From contig CALVTQ010000111.1 in assembly GCA_944362695.1 (NCBI GenBank), positions 1 to 58,693 on the forward strand: a stretch of 58,693 nt of DNA, read 5' to 3'. Made by a program: the position numbers and the translations under genes. The notes below the pieces were generated by a model. It worked only from the letters and a program-made list of their open reading frames with translations, made no database searches and was not told the origin of the DNA. Shown here in pieces: positions 41,506 through 48,316 of the stretch (position 1 is the stretch's first letter; every line of letters starts with the position of its first letter). Source of the DNA: an uncultured Clostridia bacterium. GTDB lineage: Bacteria > Bacillota > Clostridia > Christensenellales > Aristaeellaceae.

Positions 41506-42213
41506 ATGAACGCGATCGGCCAATTCGGACAGCCGCTTTCGGTTTGGGTGATCCTGCTGCGCATGGCGGTGGCGGTGGCCATCGGCGGCGCAATCGGCAT
41601 CGACAGGGAGATCAAGAACCGCCCGGCGGGCATGCGCACGCACGTGCTTGTGTGCGTGGGCGCGGCGCTGGTGGCGCTCATCGAGTATCAGACGGTGGCG
41701 TGCGTGGTGTCGCTCAACCACGGCGAGGGCATCGGCGTGAGCATGGGGCGCATCACGGCGGGCGTCGTGTCGGGCGTGGGCTTCCTGGGCGCGGGCACGA
41801 TCTTCATGAGCAAGCATCGCATATCGGGCCTGACGACGGCGGCGTCGCTGTGGTGCACGGCGTGCATCGGGCTGGCGGCGGGCTTCGGCTTCCACGCGAT
41901 GGCGATTGCGGCGGGCGTGCTGGTGCTCGTCGTGCTGCGCGTGATGCAGCGCGTCGTGCACGTGCACACGTTCAAGGGCATCGAGGTGCAGTTCTGGCAC
42001 AGGGCCGAGACGCTGCCCTTCCTCAACGACTACTTCGCCAAGGCCGGCATCAGGGTGCTCGACGTCGATTTCCACGCCGAGACCAAGCCCGAGGGCAATC
42101 TGTACACCAACATCTATCTGCTCTCGATCCCCAATTCGACGACGTATGTCGACATCATCGGCACGCTGTCCGAGCATCCGAATGTTCGGGCGGTGAGGAC
42201 GCGGAATGTGTGA
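41506..42213 (+). CDS. MgtC/SapB family membrane protein
   Basis: The 235-residue protein has about four to five N-terminal membrane segments with the MgtC pattern AIGIDREIKNRPAGMRTHVLV, GVVSGVGFLGAGTIF and GLTTAASLWCTACIGLAAGFG. A soluble C-terminal domain of about 80 residues follows. MgtC relatives influence Mg2+ homeostasis, membrane potential or acid tolerance, and the exact role varies. AAAGGAGG precedes the ATG. It follows the amidohydrolase gene by 32 bases with no terminator between them. The iron-regulated DUF3793 gene downstream has its own promoter. Confidence 0.93.
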   Translation: MNAIGQFGQPLSVWVILLRMAVAVAIGGAIGIDREIKNRPAGMRTHVLVCVGAALVALIEYQTVACVVSLNHGEGIGVSMGRITAGVVSGVGFLGAGTIFMSKHRISGLTTAASLWCTACIGLAAGFGFHAMAIAAGVLVLVVLRVMQRVVHVHTFKGIEVQFWHRAETLPFLNDYFAKAGIRVLDVDFHAETKPEGNLYTNIYLLSIPNSTTYVDIIGTLSEHPNVRAVRTRNV

Positions 42214-42390
42214 GCTGGCGTTTTCCGCCGCCCGAAGCCGCGCCGTGCTGTCTTTGTCATGATACGAAAAAGCATAAAGCAAACGGGACGCGTCCAGATC
42301 AGCTTGGGCGCGCACCGTTTCGCTTTGGCCGTTCTTTTGGCGAACTTTTCCCCCGCGCCGCCATGCCCCCATTCCACGAAAAAATCCCCC

Positions 42391-42420
42391 TTGACACCTG
42401 CCCCCACATCATGCTAAACT
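42391..42420 (+). promoter_or_regulatory. Promoter of the DUF3793 gene
   Basis: TTGACA (42391-42396), 18-bp spacer, TAAACT (42415-42420). The operator at 42428 covers the expected start site. Confidence 0.8.
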
Positions 42421-42427
42421 GTCATTA

Positions 42428-42443
42428 GTTAGTTCATTCTAAC
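42428..42443. promoter_or_regulatory. Iron-box candidate 1 upstream of DUF3793
   Basis: GTTAG-TTCATT-CTAAC, a perfect 5-bp inverted repeat with a 6-base centre, starts 8 bases after the -10. The layout resembles DtxR/IdeR-family sites. A near copy overlaps the feoAB -10. Confidence 0.68.
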
Positions 42444-42515
42444 ACATATGCATATTCCCCCCGCCCGCACCCCACCGCCGCGCGCATCCGCCACGGCGCT
42501 TTCTTCTCCCCATAT

Positions 42516-42531
42516 GTTAGTTAGAACAAAC
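42516..42531. promoter_or_regulatory. Iron-box candidate 2 upstream of DUF3793
   Basis: GTTAG-TTAGAA-CAAAC differs from the first box by one base and lies 24 bases before the start codon. It also reads as TGTT-AGTTAG-AACA. Two boxes on one leader suggest cooperative repression. Confidence 0.6.
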
Positions 42532-42554
42532 TTATCTTCAAAGGAGGCCCATCC

Positions 42555-43100
42555 ATGAGCGACGAATGTATCATCCGCTACTGCGCGCCGACGCTGGCGA
42601 GCATCAAGACCGGCAGCCTGTTCACATGCCCGTTCGACAGCCGCGACGCGATGCTGTGCGCCGTGCGCGCGTTCAACCGGCGCATGACGGGACGCGGGCT
42701 GTGCATGCTCCCGCTGCGCTGGAAGGATGGCGCGTGCCTTCTGTATCTCTACCGCCCCGGCATGCTCGCGCGCGACCTGACCGACTGCGACGCCTGTGCG
42801 CTGCTGCGCGCCTGCGGCTATCCCTGCGGCGACGTGAGCGGCTGCATCCGGCGGCTGATGGCGCGGCTTGCGGCGGGCGAGGGCTTCCCGCACGAGATCG
42901 GGCTGTTCCTGAGCTACCCGCCGGAGGACGTGCGCGGGTTCATGGAGGGCCTGCCCGCCAAGTGCACCGGCATCTGGAAGGTCTACGGCGACGAGGCGCG
43001 CGCGCAGCGCGTATTCGCCAAGTACAGGAAATGCCGCGACGTATACATGCGCAAGTGGAGCGAGGGCCGCAGCGTCGAGCGGCTGACCGTCGCCGTGTGA
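42555..43100 (+). CDS. DUF3793 protein, likely iron-responsive
   Basis: The 181-residue protein matches the DUF3793 pattern: an N-terminal YCAPTLASIKTGSLF, a central HEIGLFLSYPPEDVRGFMEG, and a C-terminal GIWKVYGDEARAQRVFAKY followed by KCRDVY. The family is found in anaerobic Firmicutes, often near iron, heme or flavodoxin genes; its biochemical role is not established. It contains at least nine Cys, including CDACALLRACGYPCG. Two GTTAG boxes and a consensus -35 upstream fit control by an iron repressor. AAAGGAGG precedes the ATG. Confidence 0.9.
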   Translation: MSDECIIRYCAPTLASIKTGSLFTCPFDSRDAMLCAVRAFNRRMTGRGLCMLPLRWKDGACLLYLYRPGMLARDLTDCDACALLRACGYPCGDVSGCIRRLMARLAAGEGFPHEIGLFLSYPPEDVRGFMEGLPAKCTGIWKVYGDEARAQRVFAKYRKCRDVYMRKWSEGRSVERLTVAV

Positions 43101-43160
43101 GCCGCCCTTGCGCATGGGATTTTCGCCGTGTATAATGGATGCAAAAAGGGAGGCGGGAGC

Positions 43161-43601
43161 ATGGACATCCGCATCATGCGCATCGGGGATTACGGCGAGG
43201 TTTACGCGCTGTGGCGCGCCTGCGCGGGCATGGGGCTCAATGCCGCCGACGACACGCGCGAGGGCATCGCGCGCTTTCTGGCCCGCAACCCGGACACGTG
43301 CTTCGTCGCCGGGGACGGCGGGCGCATCGCGGGCGTCATTCTCGCCGGGCACGACGGGCGGCGCAGGCACATCTACCACCTCGCCGTGCGCCCGGACAGC
43401 AGGCGTCGCGGCATTGGCGCGCAGCTCGTCGAGGCGGCCCTCACCGCGCTCTCCGCGCAGGGCATCGCGAAGGTGTCGCTCGTGGCCTTTGCGCGCAACG
43501 CGGAGGGCAACGCATTCTGGGCGCGGATGGGCTTCGGCGCGCGCGAGGATTTGTGTTACAGGGACAGGGTGCTTATCGACGCCGAGCGGATGGACACGTG
43601 A
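43161..43601 (+). CDS. GNAT family N-acetyltransferase
   Basis: The 146-residue protein has the GNAT fold: an early IRIMRIGDYGEVYALWRAC, the central strand HIYHLAVRPDSRRRGIGAQL with the acetyl-CoA loop R-R-G-I-G-A, and a late ARNAEGNAFWARMGFGAR. It should acetylate a small amine or a protein N-terminus, and the substrate cannot be told. AAAGGGAGGCGGGAGC precedes the ATG. It lies 60 bases after the DUF3793 gene with no terminator between, so it may share its iron-controlled transcript. Confidence 0.92.
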   Translation: MDIRIMRIGDYGEVYALWRACAGMGLNAADDTREGIARFLARNPDTCFVAGDGGRIAGVILAGHDGRRRHIYHLAVRPDSRRRGIGAQLVEAALTALSAQGIAKVSLVAFARNAEGNAFWARMGFGAREDLCYRDRVLIDAERMDT

Positions 43602-43710
43602 TTTTTGGGGATGCGCGGGGCTTGGCGGCGATGGGCGGTAAGCTGCTTCTCGTGAGGATGCGCAGCCGTTTACCGAAAACTGAACTTCGCTGAAAATATG
43701 CCGCATAAAA

Positions 43711-43756
43711 AACGGGGCGCGCCCATGTTGCTTTGGGTGCGTCCCGGTTGGTTTTT
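43711..43756. terminator. Terminator between GNAT gene and R1 copy B
   Basis: AACGGGGCGCGCCCA pairs with TGGGTGCGTCCCGGTT (a few mismatches) around an 8-base loop, with a T run to the right and A run to the left. Confidence 0.75.
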
Positions 43757-43788
43757 GGGGTTGTGATGAATCGGGGCTTTGGCGCGCT

Positions 43789-44011
43789 GAACCCGTCAGG
43801 TAACGCTTCGCATTCCGGGAAACTTTATAGTCGCGCAAGCGCTCCTTAAAGTTTCCGACGCTCCGCCTGCCTTCATCCGCCACTGGCGGCGGCAGGCTCC
43901 GGTCCCTGACTACTTTTTTGGAGATTGGCTTCGCCATTTTTGGGGTTACGCTGGGGCAGCCCCAGACCCCGCAAGGGGATGATCCCCTTGACCCCGGTTC
44001 GCTTCGCGCGC
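43789..44011 (-). repeat. Dispersed 3' repeat R1, copy B
   Basis: It lies directly 3' of galM in galM orientation. It has the R1 blocks of copy A, but the M1 element sits elsewhere: between GTAGTCAGGG and AATGCGAAGCGTTACC instead of after GGTCAAGGGG. The unoccupied position reads GGTCAAGGGG-ATCATCCCC. Its hairpins GGGGAT-C-ATCCCC and CTGGGG-CTG-CCCCAG keep pairing with bases different from copy A. Confidence 0.82.
43815..43903 (-). repeat. M1 element, copy B (89 bp)
   Basis: Read on the minus strand it starts ACCGGAG and ends TTTCCCGG. The first half is almost identical to copies A and C, including CCGCC-AGT-GGCGG. The second stem is GGAAACTTTA/TAAAGTTTCC, against GGAACCTTA/TAAGGTTCC in the others, so both sides changed together. 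Its apical loop is the shorter GCGC-TT-GCGC. Confidence 0.83.
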
Positions 44012-44024
44012 TTAAAGAAACTTT

Positions 44025-45077
44025 TTACAGCGTGCCGAAGGCATAGATCGTCGTGGTATCGTACTTCTCGCCCGGGCGCAGCGTGGTCGTGCCGGGGAAG
44101 TGCGGATGATGCGGCGTATCCGGGAAGTGCTGCGTCTCCAGGCACAGGCCGGAGTACTTGCCGTAATGGACGCCGCCCTTGCCGCCTTCCATATCGGTCG
44201 TGCACGCGGTGTACAGCTGGCAGCCCGGCTGATCGGTGATGACCTCCATCTTCCTGCCGCTCATCGGCTCCACGAGCGTCGCCGCGAGGCCGAACGCCAT
44301 GCCCTTATTGAGCACGTAATTGTGATCATAGCCGCCCGCCATCTTCATCAGCGGCGTGCAGTCCGTCAGCACCAGGCCGTCGCCCAGCCTCTTGCACGCG
44401 CGCATGTCAAACGGCGTCCCCGCGACCGCCGCATAGTCGCCCGTGGGGATCAGCCCCTTGCGGACCGCCGTGATCGCGTCGGCGTACATCGTCAGCTCAT
44501 GCCCGGCGATGCTGCCCGCGGCCTGGCCCGCGAGGTTGAAGTAGCTGTGGTTCGTCATGTTCAGCAGCGTCGGCTTGTCCGTCGTCGCCTCATAGCGGAT
44601 CGTCAGCGCGCACGCGTCGCTCCACGTGAACGTCACGCTCACGTCGACCGTGCCGGGGTAGCCCTCCTCGCCGTCGGGGCTGACGTAGTGCATCTTCACC
44701 GCGTCCTGGCCCTCGCCCGCGATCTCCTCGGCCTCCCAGAGCACCGCCGAGAACACGCCGTGCAGATGGTTGGGGCCGTCGTTCGGCTCGAGCTGATAGA
44801 CCTTGCCGTCGATCTCGAAGCGCGCGTCCGCGATGCGGTTGCCGAACCTGCCGATGGTGTCGCCCATGCAGCTGTGGTCGGCGACGTAGCCCTCCAGCGT
44901 GTCGCAGCCCAGCGCCACGTCCTCGAGCTTGCCGTCCTTATCCGGCACGACGATGTTCGTCACGATCGCGCCGTAGGTGATCACGCTCACCGACGCGCCG
45001 CACGCGTTCGTCATCGTATACATCGACACCTCGCGTCCGTCCGCGAGCTTGCCGAACGGCTTTTTGCAAATCGCCAT
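44025..45077 (-). CDS. galM: Aldose 1-epimerase (galactose mutarotase)
   Basis: The 350-residue cytoplasmic enzyme interconverts alpha and beta anomers of galactose or glucose. Family motifs are GRFGNRIADARFEIDG (near 75-90), the NHLHG catalytic His region, NMTNHSYFNLAG, and the late ETQHFPDTPHH with the general base Glu. Length matches GalM. GGGAGGAACATTCC precedes the ATG. No other Leloir genes are nearby. An R1 repeat follows the stop codon at once, and no ordinary terminator is seen between them. Confidence 0.97.
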   Translation of the reverse strand: MAICKKPFGKLADGREVSMYTMTNACGASVSVITYGAIVTNIVVPDKDGKLEDVALGCDTLEGYVADHSCMGDTIGRFGNRIADARFEIDGKVYQLEPNDGPNHLHGVFSAVLWEAEEIAGEGQDAVKMHYVSPDGEEGYPGTVDVSVTFTWSDACALTIRYEATTDKPTLLNMTNHSYFNLAGQAAGSIAGHELTMYADAITAVRKGLIPTGDYAAVAGTPFDMRACKRLGDGLVLTDCTPLMKMAGGYDHNYVLNKGMAFGLAATLVEPMSGRKMEVITDQPGCQLYTACTTDMEGGKGGVHYGKYSGLCLETQHFPDTPHHPHFPGTTTLRPGEKYDTTTIYAFGTL

Positions 45078-45177
45078 TGGAATGTTCCTCCCGTTCCCGG
45101 CGGGCTATTTTCCGCCGCTTATATGTTGTAATTTCTGCGCGGACGGCGCATTTCCCTGCCCGCGCCGCAAAATATCA

Positions 45178-45615
45178 TCACGCGCGGTGAAGCCTTTGCG
45201 CGAGCTCGGCCATCGCCTGCGCGCTCCAATCCTCGCCGAGCATGCACAGCCCGTCAAACAGCAGCTTTTCCCCCGCCGCGTCAAGGCCGTCCTTGCATCG
45301 CGCGGCCAGCCCGCGCAGCGCGTCGAGCAGATCGAGCTTGCCCGCGCGCGTCGCTTCGTCGAGCCGGTCAAGTTCGCCAAAGTCGTAAGCCGACGTGCGC
45401 TCGCAGGGGTGCGCGCAACCGGCGCAGTTCGGCGCGAAATACGCCTTGACATCGCGCGCCTGCTCAAGATACTCGCGTGCGCCGCCTTCGGTCGAGCCTT
45501 CCGCCGTCAGCGCGCGCTTGAGCAGCGCCATGAGCGCGTCCGTGTGCTCGTCGTAGCGGGCCGTCTTCGCCAGACCGACCGCCGCGCCCGCCATCTGCAA
45601 ATCAAATTCGTTCAT
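45178..45615 (-). CDS. Helical protein with CxxCxxxC motif, unknown function
   Basis: The 145-residue protein is helical, with one Cys cluster (PNCAGCAHPC, near residue 60) that could bind a metal or Fe-S cluster. The motif and the neighbouring ferredoxin, rubredoxin and Crp/Fnr genes suggest a part in anaerobic redox or nitrosative stress chemistry, perhaps related to hybrid-cluster protein systems, but I do not recognise the family. GGAGGACGC precedes the ATG. A strong terminator separates it from the ferredoxin gene upstream, so expression needs read-through or another promoter. Confidence 0.7.
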   Translation of the reverse strand: MNEFDLQMAGAAVGLAKTARYDEHTDALMALLKRALTAEGSTEGGAREYLEQARDVKAYFAPNCAGCAHPCERTSAYDFGELDRLDEATRAGKLDLLDALRGLAARCKDGLDAAGEKLLFDGLCMLGEDWSAQAMAELAQRLHRA

Positions 45616-45634
45616 GCGTCCTCCGATTGCGCAA

Positions 45635-45668
45635 AAAACGGCCGCGAAGCGCCCATGCCCCGCGGCCG
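45635..45668 (-). terminator. Terminator of the rubredoxin-ferredoxin operon
   Basis: Minus strand CGGCCGCG and CGCGGCCG close a 12-base loop, followed by TTTTTTGCG, a few bases after the ferredoxin stop codon. Confidence 0.92.
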
Positions 45669-45675
45669 TTTCTGT

Positions 45676-46362
45676 TCACTTAGCGATCAGCCGCCCATCC
45701 GTGCCGATGACGGCGACGGTCAGCGGAATCTCCTTGCCGCTCATCCCGATGGCGCGGCGTACGGCGCTCAGCAGCCCGCCGCAGCAGGGCACCTCCATGC
45801 GCGCGAGCGTGATGCCCGCGATGTCGCTGCGCCTGAAGATCTCGGCCAGCTTGGGCGCGTAGTCCTCGTCGAGCTTGGGACAGCCCATGAGCGTCACGCG
45901 CCCGTCCATGAATTCGGCATGGAAATCGCCGTAGGCAAACGCGGTGCAGTCCGCCGCGATGAGCAGCTGCGCGCCCCGATAGTAAGGCGCGGTCAGCGGC
46001 GCGAGGCGAAGCTGAACCGGCCAATTGGCCAGGCGGCTCGGCGCGGGGCTGCCCTTTTTCGCGGTGTCATGCGCGATGGCGCGCGATGCCGTCCCCGGGC
46101 AGGCGCACGCAGGCTTTTCGCCCTTTTGTCCCTTCGCGGCGAGCACGGCGGCCTCGTCGTATGCCGGGGCCTCGCGCTCCTCGAACGTGATGGCGCCGGC
46201 GGGGCAGGCGGGCAGGCAGTCGCCCAGCCCGTCGCAGTAATCCTCGCGGGTGAGGCGGGCCTTGCCGCCGCTCATTTCGATCGCGCCCTCGTGACAGGCC
46301 GCAGCGCACGCGCCGCAGCCGTTGCATTTTTCCTCGTCGATACGGATGATGCGTCTGATCAA
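45676..46362 (-). CDS. 2x[4Fe-4S] ferredoxin-domain protein
   Basis: The 228-residue protein has two cluster motifs in the first 60 residues: CNGCGACAAACHEG and CDGLGDCLPACPAG (the latter slightly atypical). A longer C-terminal domain follows with further Cys (DCTAFAYG, MGCPKLDED, VPCCGGL). Such proteins usually sit beside hybrid-cluster protein or rubredoxin genes and pass electrons. The start is a TTG, 8 bases after GGAGG, which gives LIRRIIRIDEEKC; no ATG fits. It lies 18 bases after rubredoxin and before a terminator, so the two form an operon. Confidence 0.9.
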   Translation of the reverse strand: MIRRIIRIDEEKCNGCGACAAACHEGAIEMSGGKARLTREDYCDGLGDCLPACPAGAITFEEREAPAYDEAAVLAAKGQKGEKPACACPGTASRAIAHDTAKKGSPAPSRLANWPVQLRLAPLTAPYYRGAQLLIAADCTAFAYGDFHAEFMDGRVTLMGCPKLDEDYAPKLAEIFRRSDIAGITLARMEVPCCGGLLSAVRRAIGMSGKEIPLTVAVIGTDGRLIAK

Positions 46363-46380
46363 GCGTGGTTCCTCCGCGAA

Positions 46381-46536
46381 TTACGCCTCGGAGAACTGGT
46401 CCTTGCCCACGCCGCACAGCGGGCAGACAAAGTCGTCCGGCAGGTCCTCAAACTTGGTGCCGGCGGGAATGCCGTTATCGGGATCGCCCACGGTCTCGTC
46501 GTACTCCCAGCCGCAAACGTCGCAAACATATTTCAT
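46381..46536 (-). CDS. Rubredoxin
   Basis: This 51-residue protein is complete. It begins [13 protein letters not shown] and contains the second pair in [13 protein letters not shown], giving the Cys4 iron site; [14 protein letters not shown] is the classical middle. It carries one electron and commonly feeds flavodiiron proteins; the flavodiiron gene lies 5 kb away. GAAAGGAG precedes the ATG. Its small size makes it easy to miss. It is the first gene of the operon divergent from crp/fnr. Confidence 0.96.
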   Translation of the reverse strand: MKYVCDVCGWEYDETVGDPDNGIPAGTKFEDLPDDFVCPLCGVGKDQFSEA

Positions 46537-46571
46537 AATGGTCAATCTCCTTTCGCGCAGGGCTTTCCGCC

Positions 46572-46600
46572 TTGCAATTCTGCTTATACTATACTATAAT
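46572..46600 (+). promoter_or_regulatory. Promoter of the Crp/Fnr gene
   Basis: TTGCAA (46572-46577), 17-bp spacer, TATAAT (46595-46600). The same AT-rich stretch (TATACTATACTATAAT) may also serve the divergent rubredoxin operon. Confidence 0.75.
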
Positions 46601-46615
46601 AGAGCGGAAAAGTAA

Positions 46616-46629
46616 GTTGGATTTCCAAC
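46616..46629. promoter_or_regulatory. Palindromic Crp/Fnr operator candidate
   Basis: GTTGGA-TT-TCCAAC is a perfect inverted repeat between the -10 and the start codon of the Crp/Fnr gene. Its size and symmetry suit a Crp/Fnr dimer. It may act on both divergent transcripts. Confidence 0.7.
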
Positions 46630-46644
46630 AAAGGGGACGATTTT

Positions 46645-47298
46645 TTGAATTTTTCCGCCCTTACAGCATGCCCGCTCTTCGCGGGGATTGATACGCGCGA
46701 ATTGAGCGGCCTGCTCTCCTGCATGAACGCCGCCGAAAAGCGCTTTGCGCGCGGGGAGATCATCTTCCGCGCGGGCGAGCCGCTCACGCGCTTCGGCGTG
46801 CTTTTGTCCGGCAGCGTGACGATCTCGCGCGAGGACGTCAGCGGCGCAAGGAGCGTGCTGGGCGTCTTCCGCGCGCCGGAGCTGTTCGCCGAGACATTCG
46901 CCTTCGCCGAGCCGGACGTGTCGCCCGTGACCGTCGCCGCCAACGAGGACAGCGCCGCGCTCCTGCTCGACTGCCGCCGCATCGCCTCGCCGTGCGCGAA
47001 GGGCTGCGCGTGCCACCGTCTGCTTTCCCAAAATCTGCTTGAAAACTTCGCGCGCAAGAACCTGCTGCTCAACCAGAAGATCGAGTGCATGAGCCAGCGC
47101 ACCACGCGCGAAAAGCTGCTCACGTATCTGCAAATCGAGGCGCAGCACGCCGGGAGCAGGCGCTTCCCCGCCGCAATGGACAGGCAGACGCTCGCGGACT
47201 ATCTGGGCGTGGAGCGCTCGGCGATGTGCGCGCAGATCGGCCAGCTCAAAAAGGAGGGCGTCATCAGGGCGGACCGCAAGTTCTTTGAATTGCTGTGA
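46645..47298 (+). CDS. Crp/Fnr family transcriptional regulator
   Basis: The 217-residue protein has a cyclic-nucleotide-binding-type beta barrel (about 10-120), a dimer helix and a C-terminal winged helix (about 160-215; DRQTLADYLGVERSAMCAQIGQ). The Cys group CAKGCACHR near 115-122 could hold a cluster or heme-related sensor. Crp/Fnr proteins beside rubredoxin and ferredoxin genes often control NO or redox defence. The start is TTG, about 9 bases after AAGGGG; no ATG fits. Its own leader holds a perfect palindrome, suggesting autoregulation. Confidence 0.92.
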   Translation: MNFSALTACPLFAGIDTRELSGLLSCMNAAEKRFARGEIIFRAGEPLTRFGVLLSGSVTISREDVSGARSVLGVFRAPELFAETFAFAEPDVSPVTVAANEDSAALLLDCRRIASPCAKGCACHRLLSQNLLENFARKNLLLNQKIECMSQRTTREKLLTYLQIEAQHAGSRRFPAAMDRQTLADYLGVERSAMCAQIGQLKKEGVIRADRKFFELL

Positions 47299-47321
47299 GG
47301 CGTTTGAAAGGCGGCGCTTTT

Positions 47322-47789
47322 TCATGCGATATTCAGGATTTCCAGACCGCGACGGCGCGCATAGCCGACCGTATACGCCGTCCCGCCCGTTGTGCGGGTC
47401 AGATAGCAGATGCACGCGCTGCTGTGATCGACGAGATGCCTGTTTCGCCTGAACATACAGTCGCGCGTGTAATCCCTCTGCAAAACGACAACCTTGTCCG
47501 CACGCGCTTTGATTTGTTCATATAAAATACGATCCGCCGCCCGCCATGCGTCGGCCTGCGTGATGCACGGGATCACGAGAATCAGCCGAATCTGCGGATA
47601 CTGCGATTTCATGCTCAAAGTTGTCAGTGCCGCCATCGTGTCGAACCCGAGCGCCCCGCCTGCGCCAAAATACCGATATCCCCTTTCGATCAGCCCGCCG
47701 ACGGCCATCGCAAGCCGCTCGCTCAGCAAATCGACCTGACCATCCGGGATGTACCTGTGTCCGGTGAAGCACGCCGTCTGATTTTTCAT
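47322..47789 (-). CDS. SLOG/YpsA-like (DUF1273-type) nucleotide-binding protein
   Basis: The 155-residue protein has the pattern of the SLOG superfamily: an opening CFTGHRYIP, the GAGGALGFDTMAA loop, LILVIPC, and a C-terminal CICYLTRTTGGTAYTVGYA. SLOG proteins bind nucleotides or derived ligands. YpsA-like members have roles in cell division or phage-related contexts, and the role here is not known. GGAGGAAAGAC precedes the ATG. It is divergent from the XRE regulator, with a perfect palindrome between, so the regulator likely controls it. Convergent end with crp/fnr. Confidence 0.85.
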   Translation of the reverse strand: MKNQTACFTGHRYIPDGQVDLLSERLAMAVGGLIERGYRYFGAGGALGFDTMAALTTLSMKSQYPQIRLILVIPCITQADAWRAADRILYEQIKARADKVVVLQRDYTRDCMFRRNRHLVDHSSACICYLTRTTGGTAYTVGYARRRGLEILNIA

Positions 47790-47825
47790 GTCTTTCCTCC
47801 GCTTTTTGCCCATTATATCGCGTTC

Positions 47826-47843
47826 TGTTGATTTAAGTCAACA
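47826..47843. promoter_or_regulatory. Operator candidate between SLOG and XRE genes
   Basis: TGTTGA-TTTAAG-TCAACA, a perfect 6-bp inverted repeat in the divergent region. A related half site TGTTGTTGA overlaps the XRE -10 box (TATAAT, 47875-47880). Confidence 0.65.
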
Positions 47844-47906
47844 ATGCGCGATTCATCGTTTCGTCTGTTGTTGATATAATGTAACAGAAGAAGCAGAGGT
47901 GAGACG

Positions 47907-48242
47907 ATGAAGGACGCAGAGCTGTGCCTTGCCGAGATCGGCAAGCGAATCATTGCGCGCCGCAGGAAGCTGGGCATGACGCAGGAAGACCTCGCGGAAA
48001 AGGCCGATGTCACGTCGCAATGCGTTTCCTATGCGGAGGCGGGCAAGCGCGCGATGCGTCCTGAGAATCTGCTGAAGATTTCCGCCGCGCTCGGGGTCAG
48101 CGCCGATTATCTGCTTACCGGCGAGATCATTGACAAGGATCAGCTGATCCTCTCCGACAAGCTGCGCAAGCTCACCCCGCAGCAGGTGCGCATCGTGGAG
48201 AGCATCATCGACGAATGTTGCGCGCTCTTTGCGCAGGAATAA
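47907..48242 (+). CDS. XRE family transcriptional regulator
   Basis: The 111-residue protein has an HTH_3 domain (about 10-72; KRIIARRRKLGMTQEDLAEK, SQCVSYAEAGKRAMRPENLL, SAALGVSADYLLTG) and a short helical C-terminus. It is a typical small repressor. AGAGGTGAGACG precedes the ATG. It diverges from the SLOG gene, and the TGTTGA palindrome between them is its likely site. A terminator follows 16 bases after the stop codon, so it is monocistronic. Confidence 0.93.
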   Translation: MKDAELCLAEIGKRIIARRRKLGMTQEDLAEKADVTSQCVSYAEAGKRAMRPENLLKISAALGVSADYLLTGEIIDKDQLILSDKLRKLTPQQVRIVESIIDECCALFAQE

Positions 48243-48257
48243 AAATCACGCAAAAAG

Positions 48258-48291
48258 ACCGCTTTCGGCAGCGCCGCCGCAAGCGGTTTTT
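48258..48291 (+). terminator. Terminator of the XRE gene
   Basis: ACCGCTT and AAGCGGT close a GC-rich loop, followed by TTTTTG. Confidence 0.8.
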
Positions 48292-48316
48292 GATTTGCTT
48301 TGCCGGGCCGCGCCCG

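Noticed and set aside
42414-43937. Minus-strand reading frame of about 500 codons opposite DUF3793 and GNAT
   Set aside because: Its DNA includes the R1/M1 repeat and the antisense of two good genes. It has no domain and a poor start.
47322-48242. Prophage or integrative element border at the XRE/SLOG genes
   Set aside because: No integrase, attachment-site repeat or phage gene is nearby. Flanking genes are ordinary chromosomal genes.
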